This document shows, one piece after another, positions 5,112 through 5,963 of a stretch of DNA of 5,963 nucleotides. A program made the translations under genes and the position numbers. The stretch is from Mariprofundaceae bacterium (GTDB taxonomy: Bacteria; Pseudomonadota; Zetaproteobacteria; Mariprofundales; Mariprofundaceae). Every line of letters begins with the position of its first letter. Within the stretch, counting starts at the first letter, position 1. The notes beneath the pieces were generated by a model. That model ran no database searches. It was not told the DNA's origin and was given only the letters and a program-made list of their open reading frames with translations. The DNA lies in contig JAUZQR010000371.1 of NCBI GenBank assembly GCA_030950865.1, forward strand, positions 1 to 5,963. Reading direction: 5' to 3'.

Positions 5112-5963
5112 ATGCATCTTTCAGTTTCACGAGCATCTTTATTGCAGCAAGTTCAACATTGTCAGGGTATCGTTGAAAAGCGTAGTACCAAACCTATTTT
5201 GTGTAATTTATTTTTATGTGCAGAAGCTCAAACACTTAAAATTATCGGTACTGATTTACAAATGGCAATTTCAGCAAGTATTGAAACCCAAGTAATGGAG
5301 GTTGGTGAAACCACTGTCTCGGCACAAAAATTATTTGAAATTATTAAAGAGCTTGATGCAGATCAAGATGTTGAATTAAAAACACAAGACGCATTTTTAT
5401 TAATTCAAAGTGGTCGTTCTCGTTTTCGTCTATCAGTGATGCCTTCAGAAGATTATCCAGGTATGCCAGATGATGATACCGATATGAATTTTGAATTGGA
5501 TAGCCAGCAGTTGGCTAAAATGATTGCAGGCACAGCATTTGCCATGTCCAATGATGAAACACGGAAATATCTGACGGGTACATTGTTTGAAACCGATGAA
5601 ACATTGGGGTTTCGCTTGGTAACCACCGATAGCCATCGCTTGGCACTGGTAGAATTGCCTTTGGATGCATCCTTAGAAGCTGTGAAATGCATTGTTCCGA
5701 AGAAGACTGTGGTTGAGATTCGTAAAATATGCGAAGAGCAAGATGGGGCTGTACGTTTAAGCTTGGGCGCAAGGCAAATAAGACTACAATGTGGTACATA
5801 TACTCTGAGCAGCAAAGTGATTGATGCAACCTTCCCAGCTTATGAAGAGGTCATTCCCAAGCAGAACCCACGTCAGGTGGATGTAAGCTGTAAAAAACTC
5901 GATCAGTCATTGCGCCGCAGTATGATTGTTGCCAATGAAGTCACCCATGATGTGCGTTTAACC
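5112..5963 (+). CDS. dnaN: DNA polymerase III beta subunit (sliding clamp), N-terminal 284 residues, cut by window edge
   Basis: DnaN forms the ring-shaped dimer that tethers DNA polymerase III and other replication and repair proteins to DNA. The visible 284 residues cover domains 1 (about 1-120) and 2 (about 128-250) and the beginning of domain 3, of a usual total near 366-380. Recognisable family features are VEKRSTKPIL (21-30), a GTDLQMAI segment (46-53), RFRLSVMPSEDYP (104-116), RKYLTGTLFE (151-160), TTDSHRLALVELP (171-183), CIVPKKTVVEI (193-203) and FPAYEEVIP (241-249). The start is set by the AGGAG site and by the length of domain 1. It lies downstream of dnaA across the putative oriC. 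Whether it is read from the dnaA promoter or its own cannot be told from the sequence. Confidence 0.98.
   Translation, partial: MHLSVSRASLLQQVQHCQGIVEKRSTKPILCNLFLCAEAQTLKIIGTDLQMAISASIETQVMEVGETTVSAQKLFEIIKELDADQDVELKTQDAFLLIQSGRSRFRLSVMPSEDYPGMPDDDTDMNFELDSQQLAKMIAGTAFAMSNDETRKYLTGTLFETDETLGFRLVTTDSHRLALVELPLDASLEAVKCIVPKKTVVEIRKICEEQDGAVRLSLGARQIRLQCGTYTLSSKVIDATFPAYEEVIPKQNPRQVDVSCKKLDQSLRRSMIVANEVTHDVRLT

Noticed and set aside
5445..5829. Several overlapping minus-strand frames of 63-120 codons
   Set aside because: All are antisense to dnaN, overlap each other in different frames and resemble no family.

Overview
This is an ordinary but information-rich piece of core chromosome: the replication-origin neighbourhood of a Gram-negative bacterium. 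The order mnmE-yidC-yidD-rnpA-rpmH (minus strand) diverging from dnaA-dnaN (plus strand) is the classic origin layout. YidC has a large periplasmic domain, and the MnmE, DnaA and DnaN sequences look proteobacterial. The DNA is fairly AT-rich. I would not name a genus; a gamma- or zetaproteobacterium-like organism is a guess. I see no mobile element, CRISPR array, tRNA, rRNA or accessory system.

Minus strand, right to left: a sigma70-type promoter with a GC-rich discriminator (about 3314-3350) drives rpmH (3155-3289), rnpA (2808-3158), yidD (2578-2811), yidC (988-2568) and mnmE (from 976, running off the left edge). The genes overlap or nearly abut, so they probably form one transcript. It joins ribosomal protein L34, the RNase P protein, membrane-protein insertion (YidD, YidC) and tRNA wobble-uridine modification (MnmE). 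The rnpA frame is only full length if it starts at a CTG that overlaps the rpmH stop codon.

Plus strand: dnaA (about 3470-4792) encodes the initiator. A 319-bp gene-free stretch (4793-5111) follows and is the likely oriC. It has a perfect DnaA box (5047-5055) preceded in tandem by a weaker one, another consensus-type box at 4953-4961, several degenerate boxes, an 8-bp-arm inverted repeat, and a DnaA-trio-like run leading into an AT-rich tract. dnaN (from 5112) has a strong ribosome binding site and runs off the right edge. DnaA made from one side of the region would act on boxes next to its own gene, and DnaN is the clamp loaded after opening.

No undescribed system is evident. The points most worth checking are the origin-unwinding architecture, the CTG start of rnpA, and the altered RNR motif in RnpA.
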